Assembly (NCBI GenBank): GCA_013400115.1
Contig: VXBP01008913.1
Coordinates: forward strand, 62,001 to 126,000
Length of the DNA stretch: 64,000 nucleotides
Direction of reading: 5' to 3'
From: Rhinopomastus cyanomelas
Taxonomy: Eukaryota; Chordata; Aves; Bucerotiformes; Rhinopomastidae
Of this stretch, positions 32,286-43,330 are shown piece by piece. Within the stretch, counting starts at the first letter, position 1, and each line of letters starts with the position of its first letter. A program made the translations under genes and the position numbers. The notes under the pieces are model-generated. The model did not search any database and was not told the DNA's origin. It saw only the letters and a list, made by a program, of their open reading frames with translations.

Positions 32286-35200
32286 ATGAAGATGACGACA
32301 AAGGTCCTCCCCTTCCTCGGGCTGCTGTGTGTTGCTTGTGCTTTCCCAGTGGTTCCAGAAGAGGAGAGGGAAGATGTGCAGTTGGCCAAGGTAAGGGCTG
32401 CAGACAGACCTTGGGAGATAATTAGGGCAGAAAATTAACGTAGTCGGGTGTTAATGATGTGAAACGTTGTCCTAACAACCGTCTGCGTCTGAAAAGCGAC
32501 AGGAATGTCCTGAGCTGCTGCTTTCTCTTCTCCACCAGAAATACCTGGAGAGTTTCTATGATTTTAAAGAGGAGAAAAGCTCTCTCCTCAAATCGAAGGG
32601 CCTCGATCAGATGGCTGCCAAAATCCGAGAGATGCAGTCGTTCTTTGGGCTGGAGGTGACCGGGCAGCTGAACCGCAAGACGCTGGACATGATGAAGCAG
32701 CCCAGGTGTGGGATACCGGACGTCCGCTCCTACAGCACCTTCCCACACAGCCCCAGGTGGAGGAAAGAAGACGTCACGTACCGGTAAGAGATGTTACAGC
32801 GGGTTTCTCTGTAGCCCTCCAGGAGGTTCAGTGAACGCAAGGCAGAGGTAAAGCCAACAGGGTCTTTGCTATGTGTTCATCTAGCTGGGTCTCTTTAGCT
32901 CGGAGAAGAGGAGACCGAGGGGCGACCTTGTTAATGTTGATGAATATGTGCAGGGTGGGTGTCAGGAGGATGGAGCCAGGCTCTGCTCAGGGGCATCTAG
33001 TGACAGGACAAGGGGTAATGGATGTGAAATGGAACAGAGGAGGTTCCACATCAATATGAGAAGGAACTTCTTCATGGTGAGGGTGACAGCAGTGGAAGGA
33101 GCTGCCCAGGGAGGTTGTGGAGTCTTCTGCTCTGGAGATGTTTAAAACCCTCCTGGACATGTTCCTGTGCAACTGGATCTAGGGGATCCTGCTGTTGTGG
33201 GGGGATTAGACTAGATCATCTTTCTGCCTAGGGCAGTTGTGGAGTCTCTTTCTCATCTAATGATAGAATCATAGAATCATTAGGGATTAGAAGGGACCTC
33301 AATAGATCAGATTATCTAGTCCAATCCCCCAGGACAATGGGCAATGTGTATGGGCTGGAACATAGGAGTTTCCATATGAATATGAAAAGGAATTTCTTCC
33401 CAGTGAGGGTGGCAGAGCACTGGAACAGGCTGCCCAGAGGGACTGTGGAGTCTCCTTCACTGGAGATGTTCAAAACCCACCTGGATATGACCCTGTACCA
33501 CTGGGTCTAGGTGATCCTGCTGTGGCCGGGGGATTGGACTGGAAGATCTTCCGAGGTTCCTTCCAGTCCCTGATGTCCTGGGATTGTGTGTGAGAAAGCC
33601 TAAAGCAGAGGATACGAATAGTCCACAGGGTCCTAGTCCTTTCATCCTGAATGAGGATGAAACAATCAGTTCAGTGGGCAGGAGGGGAGCCAGCCGGGAG
33701 CACAGGCGTTAGCATTTGTGAACGATGTGAGAGAACGCTGGGCTGTTCCTTCGCTGTGTAAGCAAACAGTCAGAAAACAAACAACAAGAGGTAAGAATAA
33801 CCAGAGCATTGAATGATTTGCCCTTGGTACTCTGCCTCCCAGCCACGTGGGTGCTCCTGGCAGGGCCGTTGGACTGGAACATCTTCCGAGGTCCCTCCCA
33901 GTGCCTCATGTCCTGTGATGCTGTGGTTGTTTTTAATTCCTTTCTCCTTGTTCCACAGGATTTTGAACTTCACTCCAGACATGCTCCAAGCTGATGTGGA
34001 AGAAGCGATCGCAAAAGCCTTCCAGCTCTGGAGCAGCGTCACCCCTTTGAGATTCACCAGGGTCTACAGCGGCCACGCAGACATCATGATCTCCTTCGCG
34101 TCTGGGTGTAAGGGGACTGTCTTGTCTAGGAGTCATGGGTGCTTGTCCCTTTGTGTTACAGAGATATTGAAGAGCTTCTCTTCCCCCCCCCTTTTTTCCT
34201 AGTCCATGGTGACTTCTACTCCTTTGATGGTCCAGGAGGAACTCTGGCTCACGCCTATCCCCCCGGCAATGACATAGGGGGAGATGCCCACTTCGATGAG
34301 GATGAAAACTGGACCAAGTTTACTACCTATAGTGGTAAGTAGCCTTAAACCCTGCGCCGCCTCTTTCTTGTTGGACAGCATCATCTGGAAGATGCTGTGA
34401 AGTTGTAGATCCTGTGTCAGTGGTCCCTGGGGTTTCTGAGATGTAAAATGTCAGTGTCATTCACTAACAGCTCTGGATGTTTGACCTGGATGTGCTTAAA
34501 GATCGTTTGGATGAGGTGTTGAGGGTTCTGCTTTAGGGGTGAGCTTGTAAGGTAGTGTAGATGGTTGGACTTGATGATCCCAGGGGTCTTTTCCAGCCAG
34601 AGTGATTCTGTGACTCTGACTCGGGCTGCAGTCATGGCAGCGCCCTGGAGCCAGGCTCTGCTCAGGGACATCTAGTGATAGGACAAGGGGCACTGGGTGT
34701 GAGCTGGAACAGAGGAGGTTCCACATCAATGTGAGTGGGAACTTCTTCAGGATGAAAGTGACAGAGCCCTGGAAGGGGCTGCCCAGGGGGGCTGTGGAGT
34801 CTCCTTCTCTGGAGACGTTTAAAACCCACCTGGATGTGTTCCTGTGCAACTTGGTCTAGGGGATCCTGCTGTGGTAGGGGGATTGGGCTGGGTGATGTTT
34901 TGAGGTCCCTTCCATCCCCTAATGTTCTGTGATTCTGTGCCAAACTCTGCCCAGATGGGTGTTCTAGTGAGAAAGGAATGTTTTTAATTCAAACCTCATT
35001 TCTTCCCCCGGGTGCCAGAGAACCTCGTACTTGGGACATTAGGATTCTGTTACTTCATCAGGTTCTGCTCTGTTGTTCAGATTGTGAGTGAAAAATCCTG
35101 TGTGAGAGGGCTGCCCGGGGGGGTTGTGGAGTCTCCTTCTCTGGAGATGTTTCAAACCCACCTGGACATGTTCCTGTGGGACTGGATCTAGGAGATCCTG

Positions 35201-38200
35201 CTGTGGCAGGGGAGTGGGACTGGATGATCTCCTGAGGTCCCTTCCAGTCCCTAATGTCCTGTGGTTCTGCAAGAGAACAGCTCCTGCCTCCCACTGTCGT
35301 GCAAGAAAATGTGTTTAGTGTCGGTTCTTTGTGCTGGGTTTGTGTTTTTTAGGCTACAACTTATTTCTCGTTGCTGCTCATGAGTTGGGGCACTCTCTGG
35401 GCCTTGGTCACTCCAACGTCTTCGGTGCTTTGATGTACCCCATCTACATGGCCAAGGATACAAGGGACTACAGGCTTCCTCAGGATGATATTGATGGCAT
35501 CCAGGCCCTCTATGGTAAGCAAGAAGCATCATTCATGGTGGATGATGGAGAAGCAAAAACTCACCTGGCAATGTTCCTGTGCAACTTGGTCCAGATGACC
35601 CTGCTGTGGCAGGGGATTGGGCTGGATGGTCTTTCGAGGTCCCTTCCAGTCCCTCATGTTCTGTGATCCTGTGAGCTGACAGTGCCACAGGTCATTTCAG
35701 CAGTGCACAGGGCCAAGCTGAGTTGCCCAGGAGCTTTCACAGCATCACAGGACATTAGGGACTGGAAGGAACAGGCTGTGCATCATGTGTCCTGAAGCTC
35801 TGCCACATGAAGCCCTGGAGTTCCTCCCCCTGTTACCCTCCATCTCTCTGTTTCCCACAGGACCCCCCAGGGAATCCCCTGCCCTTCCAACTAAAGCTTC
35901 CCCCCCACAACAACCGACTGAGGTGACACCTGCAGAAGAACCAACTGAAGTGTCACCCCCAGAAGCACCAACAGAACCAACACCCTCCAAAGCCCCCGAG
36001 AGACCAGAGGACTGTGACCCCCGTTTGACGTTCGACGCCATCACTACCCTCCGTGGGGAAATACTCTTCTTCAAAGGCAGGTGAGTGCTTCCATGTCCAG
36101 CAGCACCTTCTCGTGAGGCTGCCGGAGGCTGAGCTAACGGTCGGCTCAGGGAGCGTTGTCCTCTCTCGGTCACAAACTGAGTGGCTCCTGTCCGAATGAA
36201 GGCAACCTTGCAGAATTCAGCGAGCCCACCTGGGTAGGGTGACTAAGAGGGTTTACTGGCAGGAGAGCACGATGGCTCGAGCCATGATACATCAACCCCC
36301 ATGTCTGTTCCAAGTGTGCCAGGCTGAAGAATCGCAGCGTTGCCCCTCAGGGTCCATCCTCATCACTCGGTCCTGCGCGTAGGTCAGGGATCAGTGGAAA
36401 GTGTCTCTGGCTGAGGGACCCGGGGCTCTTGAGCTTAGAGAAAGGAGAGCGAGGGGTGACCCCATGGATGTTGGTAAATATGTGAAGGGTGGGCGTCAAG
36501 AGGATGGAGACAGCCTCTGCTCACTGTCATCTAGTGATAGGACAAGGAGCAATGGGTGTGAGCTGGAACAGAGAAGGTTCCACATCAGTCTGAGAAGGAC
36601 CTTCTTCATGAGGATGATAGAGCCCTGGAAGGGGCTGCCCAGGGAGGTTGTGGAGTCTCCTTCTCTGGAGACATTTAAAACCCACCTGGATGTGTTCCTG
36701 TGTGACTGGATCTGGGGGATCCTGCTGTGTCAGGGGGATTGGACTGGATGATCTTTCAGGGCCCCTTCCAATCCCAGCCCATTCCAGTGCTCTGTCACCC
36801 TCACCATGAAGAAGTTCCTTCTCACATTGATGTAGAACCTCCTCTGTTCCAGCTGACACCCGCTGCCCCTTGTCCTATCATTAGATGCCCCTGAGCAGAG
36901 CCTGGCTCCATCCTCCTGACACCCACCCTTCACACATTTCTCTGGGCTACTGCTCTCCTAGTGAGCCACCAACAGTGCAACCCTGTTGCTTTCCCTTCTC
37001 CCAGCTTCGTCTGGCGCAAAAGCCCCTACTTCTCAGCCATCGAGCACGACACCATCTCCTCCTTCTGGCCAGCGCTGGCAGGCGGCTTCGACGCCGGTTA
37101 CGAGGTCGACAAGAAGGATCGGGTGCTGTTCTTTAAAGGTTGGTCTCTTGCATTTCCACGAGTCCTTCCGATGAACTGATGGGTTGGTTGTGGCCTGTCA
37201 ACGTTAATAGATTATGGTGGAAGTCCTGATGCTGCTGGAAGATGTCCTTCCTATTTACTCCCCTTTTCATTCTGGAAGTTATGGTGCTGTCATGGACTAA
37301 TTCGGCTTCACAGCAAACCTGTAGAGCGGGATATTGCTCTTCTTTCGTTGGCCAAGATGATGGTAGCTGAGACATCGATCACCTACCTGAGGTGATTTAA
37401 AGAGATTTTGGAAGGTGTCAAACACCCCTAGAGAAGATAAGGTTTGACTTTTGAGTACCTGACACTCTAAAGTCTGTTGAAGTCAGAAAATCCAGCAGCT
37501 CTGAAATGTTCACACTGGAGTGTTCCCCAGAGGGTTGTGTTCTCAGCTGGGCTTCTGGGCTATTTGGTGGGACTTACTACACAGAAAGACCTGGGGGAGA
37601 TGATGAAGGAGGTGGAGCATCTCCCTGCTGAGGAAAGGCTGAGGGAGCTGGGTCTCCTGAGCTTGGAGAAAAGGAGACTGAGGGGTGACCTCATTAATGT
37701 CCATAAATAGGTGAGGAGTCGGTGTCAGGAGGATGGAGCCAGGCTCTGCTCAGTGGCACCCTATGACAGGACAAGGGGCAGTGGGTGTGAGCTGGAACAG
37801 AGGAGGTTCCACATCAGCCTGAGAAGAGGTTCCATATGAATGTGAGAAGGAACTTCTTCATGATGAGGGTGACAGAGCCCTGGCAGGGGCTGCCCAGGGG
37901 GGTTGTGGAGTCTCCTTCTCTGGAGACATGTAAAATCCACCTGAACATGTTCCTGTGCGACTTGGTCTGGGTGACCCTGCTCTGGCAGGGGGATTGGACT
38001 GGATGATCTTTCGAGGTCCCTTCCAGTCCCCAATGTTCTGTTCTGCAATGCTCTCTGCTAACCTCTTTGTGTTTTCCTGCAGATGGCCAGTACTGGGCTG
38101 TCAGTGGCTACAATATAGAGCCTGGCTTCCCTCAGCCTATTCAGAACCTGGGCTTCCCCTCCAGCATCAGGAGAATCGATGCAGCTGTTCACGATCAAAA

Positions 38201-39477
38201 CACCAAGAGAACCTACTTCTTTGTAGGCAACAAGTACTGGAGGTGAGGCCCGTTGCCCTTGCACAGCAGGTATCCAAATGAGGTTCTAAATGTCAAGTTC
38301 TGTTATCATTTGTACATCCATGGCCTCTTGTCAGGCTGCCCAGGGGGGTTGTGGAGTCTCCTTCTCTGGAGATGTTTCAAACCCACCTGGACATGTTCCT
38401 GTGTGACTGGATCTAGGAGATCCTGCTGTGGTGGAGGCATTGGACTCTCCAGGTCCTTTCCAATCCCTGATGTTCTGTGATTCTGTAAAAGGAAGGGAAA
38501 TGTAGGGAAGGGGATTGAAATATGTAGAAACAGCTGAGCTAAGCAGTAACGAACCTCTAGTAATTAATCCATAGCATTATGTTCAAAGACACACCAGAAG
38601 CTTATATTCCACTGGTGGGGCCACTTCATAGGTTGGATGTATGAACTAGAGCATTTGGTCTGGATAATTATTGAAGGGTATCAGTCAAGGATAAGCCACA
38701 TCCAGCCTTTTGATGGCTCACAGGGAATGGAGGAGAACTACTTGGCCTGATGTCCTGAAAACAGCCTTGCACAGGTCACTGAAGATGTGAACAGGAGGTT
38801 CACAGAATCATAGACTATTAGGGACTGGAAGGGACCTGGAAAGATCATCCAGTCCAATCCCCCTGCCTGAGCAGGATCACCTAGATCCAGTCACACAGGA
38901 ACACGTCCAGGCGGGTTTTGGGCGTCTCCAGAGAAGGAGACTCCGCAACCCCCCTGGGTTCTATGAGATCGGAGACGCTCGCTGTTCCTGGATCTCAGAT
39001 GAGCATGAGCTTATTTAGGAAAGGCCGCCGCTGGTTTCGGCACGAAAAGCATCACGTTTTTCTCTTGTCCCCGTGCAAGCTTCAACGAAAACACGCAGGC
39101 GATGGAAAGGGGCTACCCAAGAAAGATAGCAGCCGACTTCCAAGGAATCGGCCACTCAGTCGATGCCGCCCTCCAGAGAAACGGTAAATACATTCCAAAT
39201 GTCACTCGAACCAACACAGAAGACCACCAGCCAACAAGTGTGGTTCCACAACACGTGCATGTACAAAATGTTTGCTCTGGGCTTCTTAAATCAGCTGAGA
39301 AAGCAGCCAGTGGCTATCAGCCGATGAACAAAAGCAAAAGGCTCATCTGCCGCTCTTCTGTTCCTTCCAATTCCAGGGCACTTCTACTTCTTCCACGGCC
39401 CGAACCAGTATGAGGTTGACATCAAGAGCAAGAAGCTCATCAGCAAAATGAGAAGCAACAGCTGGTTTAACTGCTAG
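32286..39477 (+). CDS. Stromelysin-type matrix metalloproteinase (MMP3/MMP10-like, 10 exons)
   Basis: Secreted zinc proteinase expected to cleave non-fibrillar matrix proteins and activate other pro-MMPs. Exons: 32286-32390, 32539-32783, 33959-34107, 34203-34334, 35353-35514, 35861-36080, 37005-37138, 38083-38242, 39080-39183, 39377-39477, giving 503 aa. Signal peptide about 1-19. The cysteine switch reads PRCGIPDVR (Cys92), with Ile and Arg where Val and Gly/Ala are usual. Catalytic HELGHSLGLGH is at 220-230 with the Met-turn in ALMYP. Residues around it (SNVFG) lack the collagenase Asp, and the EHGDFYPFDGPG-like block resembles stromelysins. The hinge is extended by three 9-residue repeats. 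The hemopexin domain is closed by Cys316 and Cys503, ending NSWFNC. The exon 7 donor GTTGGT is weak. Mammalian MMP3 and MMP10 split after divergence from birds, so one-to-one naming is unsafe. Confidence 0.93.
32885..33225 (+). mobile_element. CR1 LINE 3' fragment in stromelysin intron 2
   Basis: TAGCTCGGAGAAGAGGAGAC through TAGACTAGATCATCTTTC. Confidence 0.88.
33243..33592 (+). mobile_element. CR1 LINE interrupted by a minus-strand CR1 end
   Basis: Plus-strand element (CATCTAATGAT..AGGACAATGGGCAATGTG to TGTCCTGGGATTGTGTG). It is split at its ATGATAGGACAA site by a minus-strand terminus (33263-33331, AGAATCATAGAATCATTAGG). Confidence 0.85.
33850..33927 (+). mobile_element. CR1 LINE 3' end near stromelysin exon 3
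   Basis: CTGGCAGGGCCGTTGGACTG through CATGTCCTGTGATGCTGTGG, about 30 bp before exon 3. Confidence 0.8.
34480..34620 (+). mobile_element. Older CR1 LINE 3' end in stromelysin intron 4
   Basis: TGGATGTGCTTAAAGATCGT through TTTTCCAGCCAGAGTGATTC. Confidence 0.78.
34637..34940 (+). mobile_element. CR1 LINE 3' fragment in stromelysin intron 4
   Basis: CTGGAGCCAGGCTCTGCTCA through CCCTAATGTTCTGTGATTCT. Confidence 0.92.
35105..35275 (+). mobile_element. CR1 LINE 3' end in stromelysin intron 4
   Basis: GAGGGCTGCCCGGGGGGGTT through CTAATGTCCTGTGGTTCTG. Confidence 0.9.
35549..35676 (+). mobile_element. CR1 LINE 3' end in stromelysin intron 5
   Basis: AACTCACCTGGCAATGTTCC through CATGTTCTGTGATCCTGTG. 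A minus-strand scrap of the terminus follows at 35742-35775. Confidence 0.85.
35914..35994 (+). repeat. Three in-frame 27-bp repeats in the stromelysin hinge
   Basis: Tandem 27-bp units at 35914-35940, 35941-35967 and 35968-35994 encode PTEVTPAEE, PTEVSPPEA and PTEPTPSKA. This lengthens the hinge exon to 220 bp against 118 bp in MMP13 and the MMP1-like gene. Thr/Pro density suggests O-glycosylation. Confidence 0.95.
36415..36770 (+). mobile_element. CR1 LINE 3' fragment in stromelysin intron 6
   Basis: GACCCGGGGCTCTTGAGCTT through GGCCCCTTCCAATCCC. Confidence 0.9.
36776..36940 (-). mobile_element. CR1 LINE body abutting the previous copy in opposite orientation
   Basis: Minus-strand segment (CATTCCAGTGCTCTGTCACC through CACCCACCCTTCACACATTT). 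It overlaps in content with 36415-36770 and so forms an inverted repeat of about 160 bp. Confidence 0.88.
37588..38046 (+). mobile_element. CR1 LINE 3' fragment in stromelysin intron 7
   Basis: CTGGGGGAGATGATGAAGGA through CCCAATGTTCTGTTCTG, with a short internal repeat of the GAGGTTCCACAT..TGAGAAG block near 37800-37850. It ends about 35 bp before exon 8. Confidence 0.9.
38332..38488 (+). mobile_element. CR1 LINE 3' end in stromelysin intron 8
   Basis: CAGGCTGCCCAGGGGGGTTG through GATGTTCTGTGATTCTGT. Confidence 0.9.
38802..38958 (-). mobile_element. CR1 LINE 3' end in stromelysin intron 8
   Basis: CACAGAATCATAGACTATTA through CTCCGCAACCCCCCTGGG on the minus strand. Confidence 0.9.
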
Positions 39478-39692
39478 AAATGCTCGGTGAGGGCGCAGGG
39501 TTGTGTTTGCATGAGAAATGTCCCTTCATGTCCCCTGGTTATAGACAACAAAATCCAGCTGTTCCTGTGCGTCGGAGTCTGAAGCGACGGCCTTGGGTGA
39601 TTCCCATCCGAACCCTTCCAAATCCAAACCTTAATGTACAGCTTTAATTTATTGGTTTTTCCAGCTATTTATTAATGGAGTTGTTTTTGAGT

Positions 39693-39698
39693 AATAAA
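39693..39698 (+). terminator. Polyadenylation signal of the stromelysin-type gene
   Basis: AATAAA about 215 bases after the stop, followed by a GT-rich stretch (CTTGTGTTCTGGTT). Two ATTTA pentamers at 39647 and 39667 suggest AU-rich control of mRNA stability. Confidence 0.85.
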
Positions 39699-39754
39699 GG
39701 GTAAAATAGCAGCTTTCTTGTGTTCTGGTTCAGTCCGCTGGAGACGGGGCGTCC

Positions 39755-40096
39755 GATACGGGGTGGATCAGAAGGGGGTGGTCAGCAGATCGAGAGAGGT
39801 TCTTCTGCCCCTCTACTCCGTCCTGCTGAGACCACATCTGGAGTCTTGTGTCCAGTCCTGGGCCCCTCAGTTCCAGAAGGACACGGAGCTGCTGGAAGGA
39901 GTCCAGCACAGAGCCATGGAGATGATGGAGTGGAGCATCTCCCTGATGAGGAAGGGCTGAGGGAGCTGGGGCTCTTGATCCTGGAGAAGAAGAGACTGAG
40001 GGGTGACCTCATTAATGTCTATAAATATGTGAAAGGTGGGTTTTAAATATCTCCAGAGAAGAAGACTCCACAACCACCCTGGGCAGCCCATTCCAC
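39755..40096. mobile_element. CR1 LINE late-ORF2 fragment joined to a minus-strand piece
   Basis: 39755-40037 plus strand (GGGGTGGATCAGAAGGGGGT through ATAAATATGTGAAAGGTGGG). 40037-40096 minus strand (GGTTTTAAATATCTCCAGAG). Confidence 0.85.
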
Positions 40097-40920
40097 AGCT
40101 ACTAACATCTATTGCACCATCCACGAGCACCATCTAACCCTAACCCAGGAGGCCATGTCCCTCCCAGTGCCACAGACTCATTGTCCCACTGTTCTAGCAG
40201 ACAACACAGAGCACAGCCAGCCAAGGAGCTGCCCGGTCTCACCTTGGAAAACCTCCATCACATTCTGCTCCTCAGGGTGCTTTGTGCCAGGCTAGGCACG
40301 CAGCAAGCACCTCCAAAGCAAGGTCCAAACCCAACCTGGGTGAAAAATGAAGCCATGAACCTCCCTGGAGCTTCAAAGCCAAGCAGGGACTGAAAGGCTC
40401 GGCGCTGCCAGAAGGGCCGTGGGGCACCACAGTGGAGCCATGGACTGACAAGCAGGTGAGCTCACCCAGCAGCAGCCCAGGCAGGGCAGAGATGCATGAA
40501 AACTGGGATTGCCCCAACATCTCCCGGAGTTTCTCAATAGCTTAATAATAATAAACTTCAGCCCAAGGACTTTAGATGCCTCCAGGGTTGGGCAGAGCAC
40601 TTGAGTACTGCTTGTACATAAATAGTGGCATTAATTCCCCTTGATTACAAAAGTGCCGGCACTTCGGTGCCCTAACGAGACATCTTCTTCTTCTTCCAAT
40701 TGAAGACCGACTTGGGAAATCAGGCCTTTAGGCTCTGGGTGTTGGCCAAGGCTTGAAAGTGGTAAAGGAGGAGCCAGAAGAAACATTTTGGCAATGGTGG
40801 AGCAGAACATGATGTCTCACCTTGGCCATTGTATTAACTTGTTTCTCTTATGTGAGGTTGGTACCTTCTTTATAGTTGTGATCTCAAAGATGTAGCTCAA
40901 TGAAATTAATCCTCCTAGTA

Positions 40921-41158
40921 ATCAGAGAATCATTAGGGGTTGGAAGGGACCTCCAAAGATCATCCAGCCCAATCCCCCTGCCACAGCAGGATCCCCTAGA
41001 CCAAGTCATTAGGGGTTGGAAGGGACCTCGAGACATCATCTAGTCCAATCCCCCTGCCGCAGCAGGATCAACTCGACCAAGTCATTAGGGATTGGAAGGG
41101 ACCTCCACAGATCATCCAGTCCAACCCCCCGCCACAGCAGGATCACCCAGACCCAGGC
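40921..41158 (-). repeat. Three tandem CR1 3' ends, 76-bp period
   Basis: CATTAGGGGTTGGAAGGGAC occurs at 40931, 41007 and 41083. Each unit ends in the GACCAAGT block, so three identically truncated CR1 ends lie head to tail. Confidence 0.92.
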
Positions 41159-41499
41159 TGAGTCAGACAAGCCCTGCCCTGTCATCACGCTGCGGTTTCA
41201 CGCATCAGCCTGTGTGAAGATTAGATTCAAACCCCACTCTGTGCCGGTGGAAGGCATTTTTGGCACAAGCATCCTGCACTCACAACAGCAGAAGTTACCT
41301 CAGTGTCTTCGTTCTGGCCACGGCTGCCACCTGGTGTCGATGCTGCCGATCTGAGGTCCTCTCCCATCCCTAATGCTCTGTGATTCCGTGGTTCCAGTTT
41401 GTCCCATTGCCTCCAGCCCTGTGAGGACAAGACCCTTGTGCTGTATTTGTATAAAGAACGTCATCACATCAACGTGGTGTTTCAGCTCGCTTTGCCACA

Positions 41500-41696
41500 G
41501 GATCACACAACATCAGGGATTGGAAGGGACCTCGAAAGACCGTCCAGTCCAATCCTCCTGCCACAGCAGGATCACTTGCTGTGTTCTGTAATTGGACTGG
41601 ATGGTCTTTCGAGGTCCCTTCCAATCCCTAATGTTCTGTGATTGGACTGGATGGTCTTTCAAGGTCCCTTCCAATCCCTAATGTTCTGTGATTCAA
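41500..41696. mobile_element. CR1 3' ends: one minus, then two tandem plus
   Basis: 41500-41576 is a minus-strand end. 41591 and 41641 start two head-to-tail 50-bp plus-strand termini (ATTGGACTGGATGGTCTTTC). A further stray plus terminus lies at 41352-41395. Confidence 0.88.
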
Positions 41697-41855
41697 TGTT
41701 GGACATCCTGGGTTGTGTCTAACGGACACACCACGGAGGTCTTGACAAACAAAAGGCAAATAGTCGCATTCCGATGTAGGACAAACGTCCTCCCAGGCAA
41801 GATGCTGAGAACCAAAGCAAATGAGATGGTTACAAAGAAAACGTGGATGAAAAAT

Positions 41856-42036
41856 CGCATCTGGAGTCTTGTGTCCAGCTCTGGGCCCCTCAGTTCCAGA
41901 AGGACATGGAGCTGCTGGAGAGAGTCCAGTGCAGAGCCACAGAGATGATTGAGGGAGGGGAGCATCACAGAATCACAGAACATTAGAGGTTGTAAGGGAC
42001 CTTGAAAGATCATCCAGTCCAATCCCCCTGCTGGAA
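41856..42036. mobile_element. CR1 body followed by an inverted CR1 3' end
   Basis: 41856-41966 plus strand (ATCTGGAGTCTTGTGTCCAG through GGGAGGGGAGCATC), cut by a minus-strand 3' end 41966-42036 (CACAGAACATTAGAGGTTGT). Confidence 0.85.
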
Positions 42037-42480
42037 CCTTGGTGTTTTGGATGAGGTTTGGAAAGCCCCAGGACTCTCCAGTGTGGATGCAGACACTGAG
42101 CAAACCTTAACCTGACTTCTCTCAAGGTCCAAGGCAGAAAGCACATCCTGGCACCTTCAGCCCTGCCGGGCAAACCCTGCGCCGCACCCTGCTGAGGAGG
42201 TGGCAAACGTATCTCTGCTGACTAAACCCAGCTCCAATCAACGTGATTAACTGCAGTGACAGCTCCTCAGAGAGAAGGAAGTGAGTAGTTTGCATGGGGG
42301 TCTGGTGCTGCCAAGATCAGGGAAGCAGGTTCAACTTCTTCTGACTTGAGTATTGATAGTGAATTAGTGGGAAGTATTTCAGTGGAGCTTGTTTGTTCCT
42401 TCATTTGTGTTCGGGCTCTGGTTTTCCTTCACGCATTGGGTACAGCTCTTGGAGAGGTCGCACAGCTGCAGGTCTTCATT

Positions 42481-42745
42481 AGAATCATGGAATCATAGAA
42501 CGTTAGGGATTGGAAGGGACCTCCAAAGACCATCTAGTCCAATCACAGAACATTAGGGATTGGAAGGGACCTCCAAAGATCATCCAGTCAATCCTACTGC
42601 TAGAGCAGGATCACCTAGATCCAGTCAAAGAGGAACATGCCCAGGTGGGTTTTAAACCTCTCCAGTGAAGGAGACTCCACAACCCCCCTGGGCAGCCCCT
42701 TCCAGTGCTCTGTCACCCTCACTGGGAAGAAGTTCCTTCTGATAC
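42481..42745 (-). mobile_element. CR1 LINE 3' fragment with duplicated end
   Basis: The terminus is doubled with a 50-bp period (TTAGGGAT blocks at 42501 and 42551). It then continues into the body to AGAAGTTCCTTCTGATA. Confidence 0.9.
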
Positions 42746-43169
42746 CCAACACCAGGAAAAACCAGCTTGGTTTGGCCGTTCCTTTTCTTACCATGGATTG
42801 GTTTCCTTGGTTTCATCGCCTCCCTCTGCCTGTAAGGGGCAGATGCCCTTTGGTGCTGTTCTTGGCAGGACTACTCGTGTCTTGTCCCTGAAGGCAGGGC
42901 TGTGGCAGTGAACTGAAAAGCTATTGTGTGATGATCTGGATGCCCAAACCCAGAAGATCCCCAAGAGTTTACCCACTGAGCAAAACAGACAACGGTGACC
43001 GCTGCGTCCTGCCAGGAAACTATCAGCTGAGCGTGTTCCCAGCGAAACGTTGGCTTCGGTTTGAGGAAACGAGATAAATGAAAAGGTCCTCCTTGGTGGC
43101 AGGAGCAGTGGAGGTGTGTGTTCAGAAGAGCTGAAGGCAACTGAAAAGGGCAAAGATGGATCTCTCAGC

Positions 43170-43330
43170 TTCTTCCCAGTGAGGGTGACAGAGCACTGGA
43201 AGGGGCTGCCCAGGGGGGTTGTGGAGTCTCCTTCTCTGGAGACATTTAAAATCCACCTGGATGTGTTCCTGTGCAACTTGGTCTAGGTGGTCCTGCTGTG
43301 GGAGGGGGATTGGACTGGATGATCTTCTTC
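43170..43330 (+). mobile_element. CR1 LINE 3' end
   Basis: TTCTTCCCAGTGAGGGTGAC through GGACTGGATGATCTTCTTCC. The final ~40 bp is missing. Confidence 0.88.
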
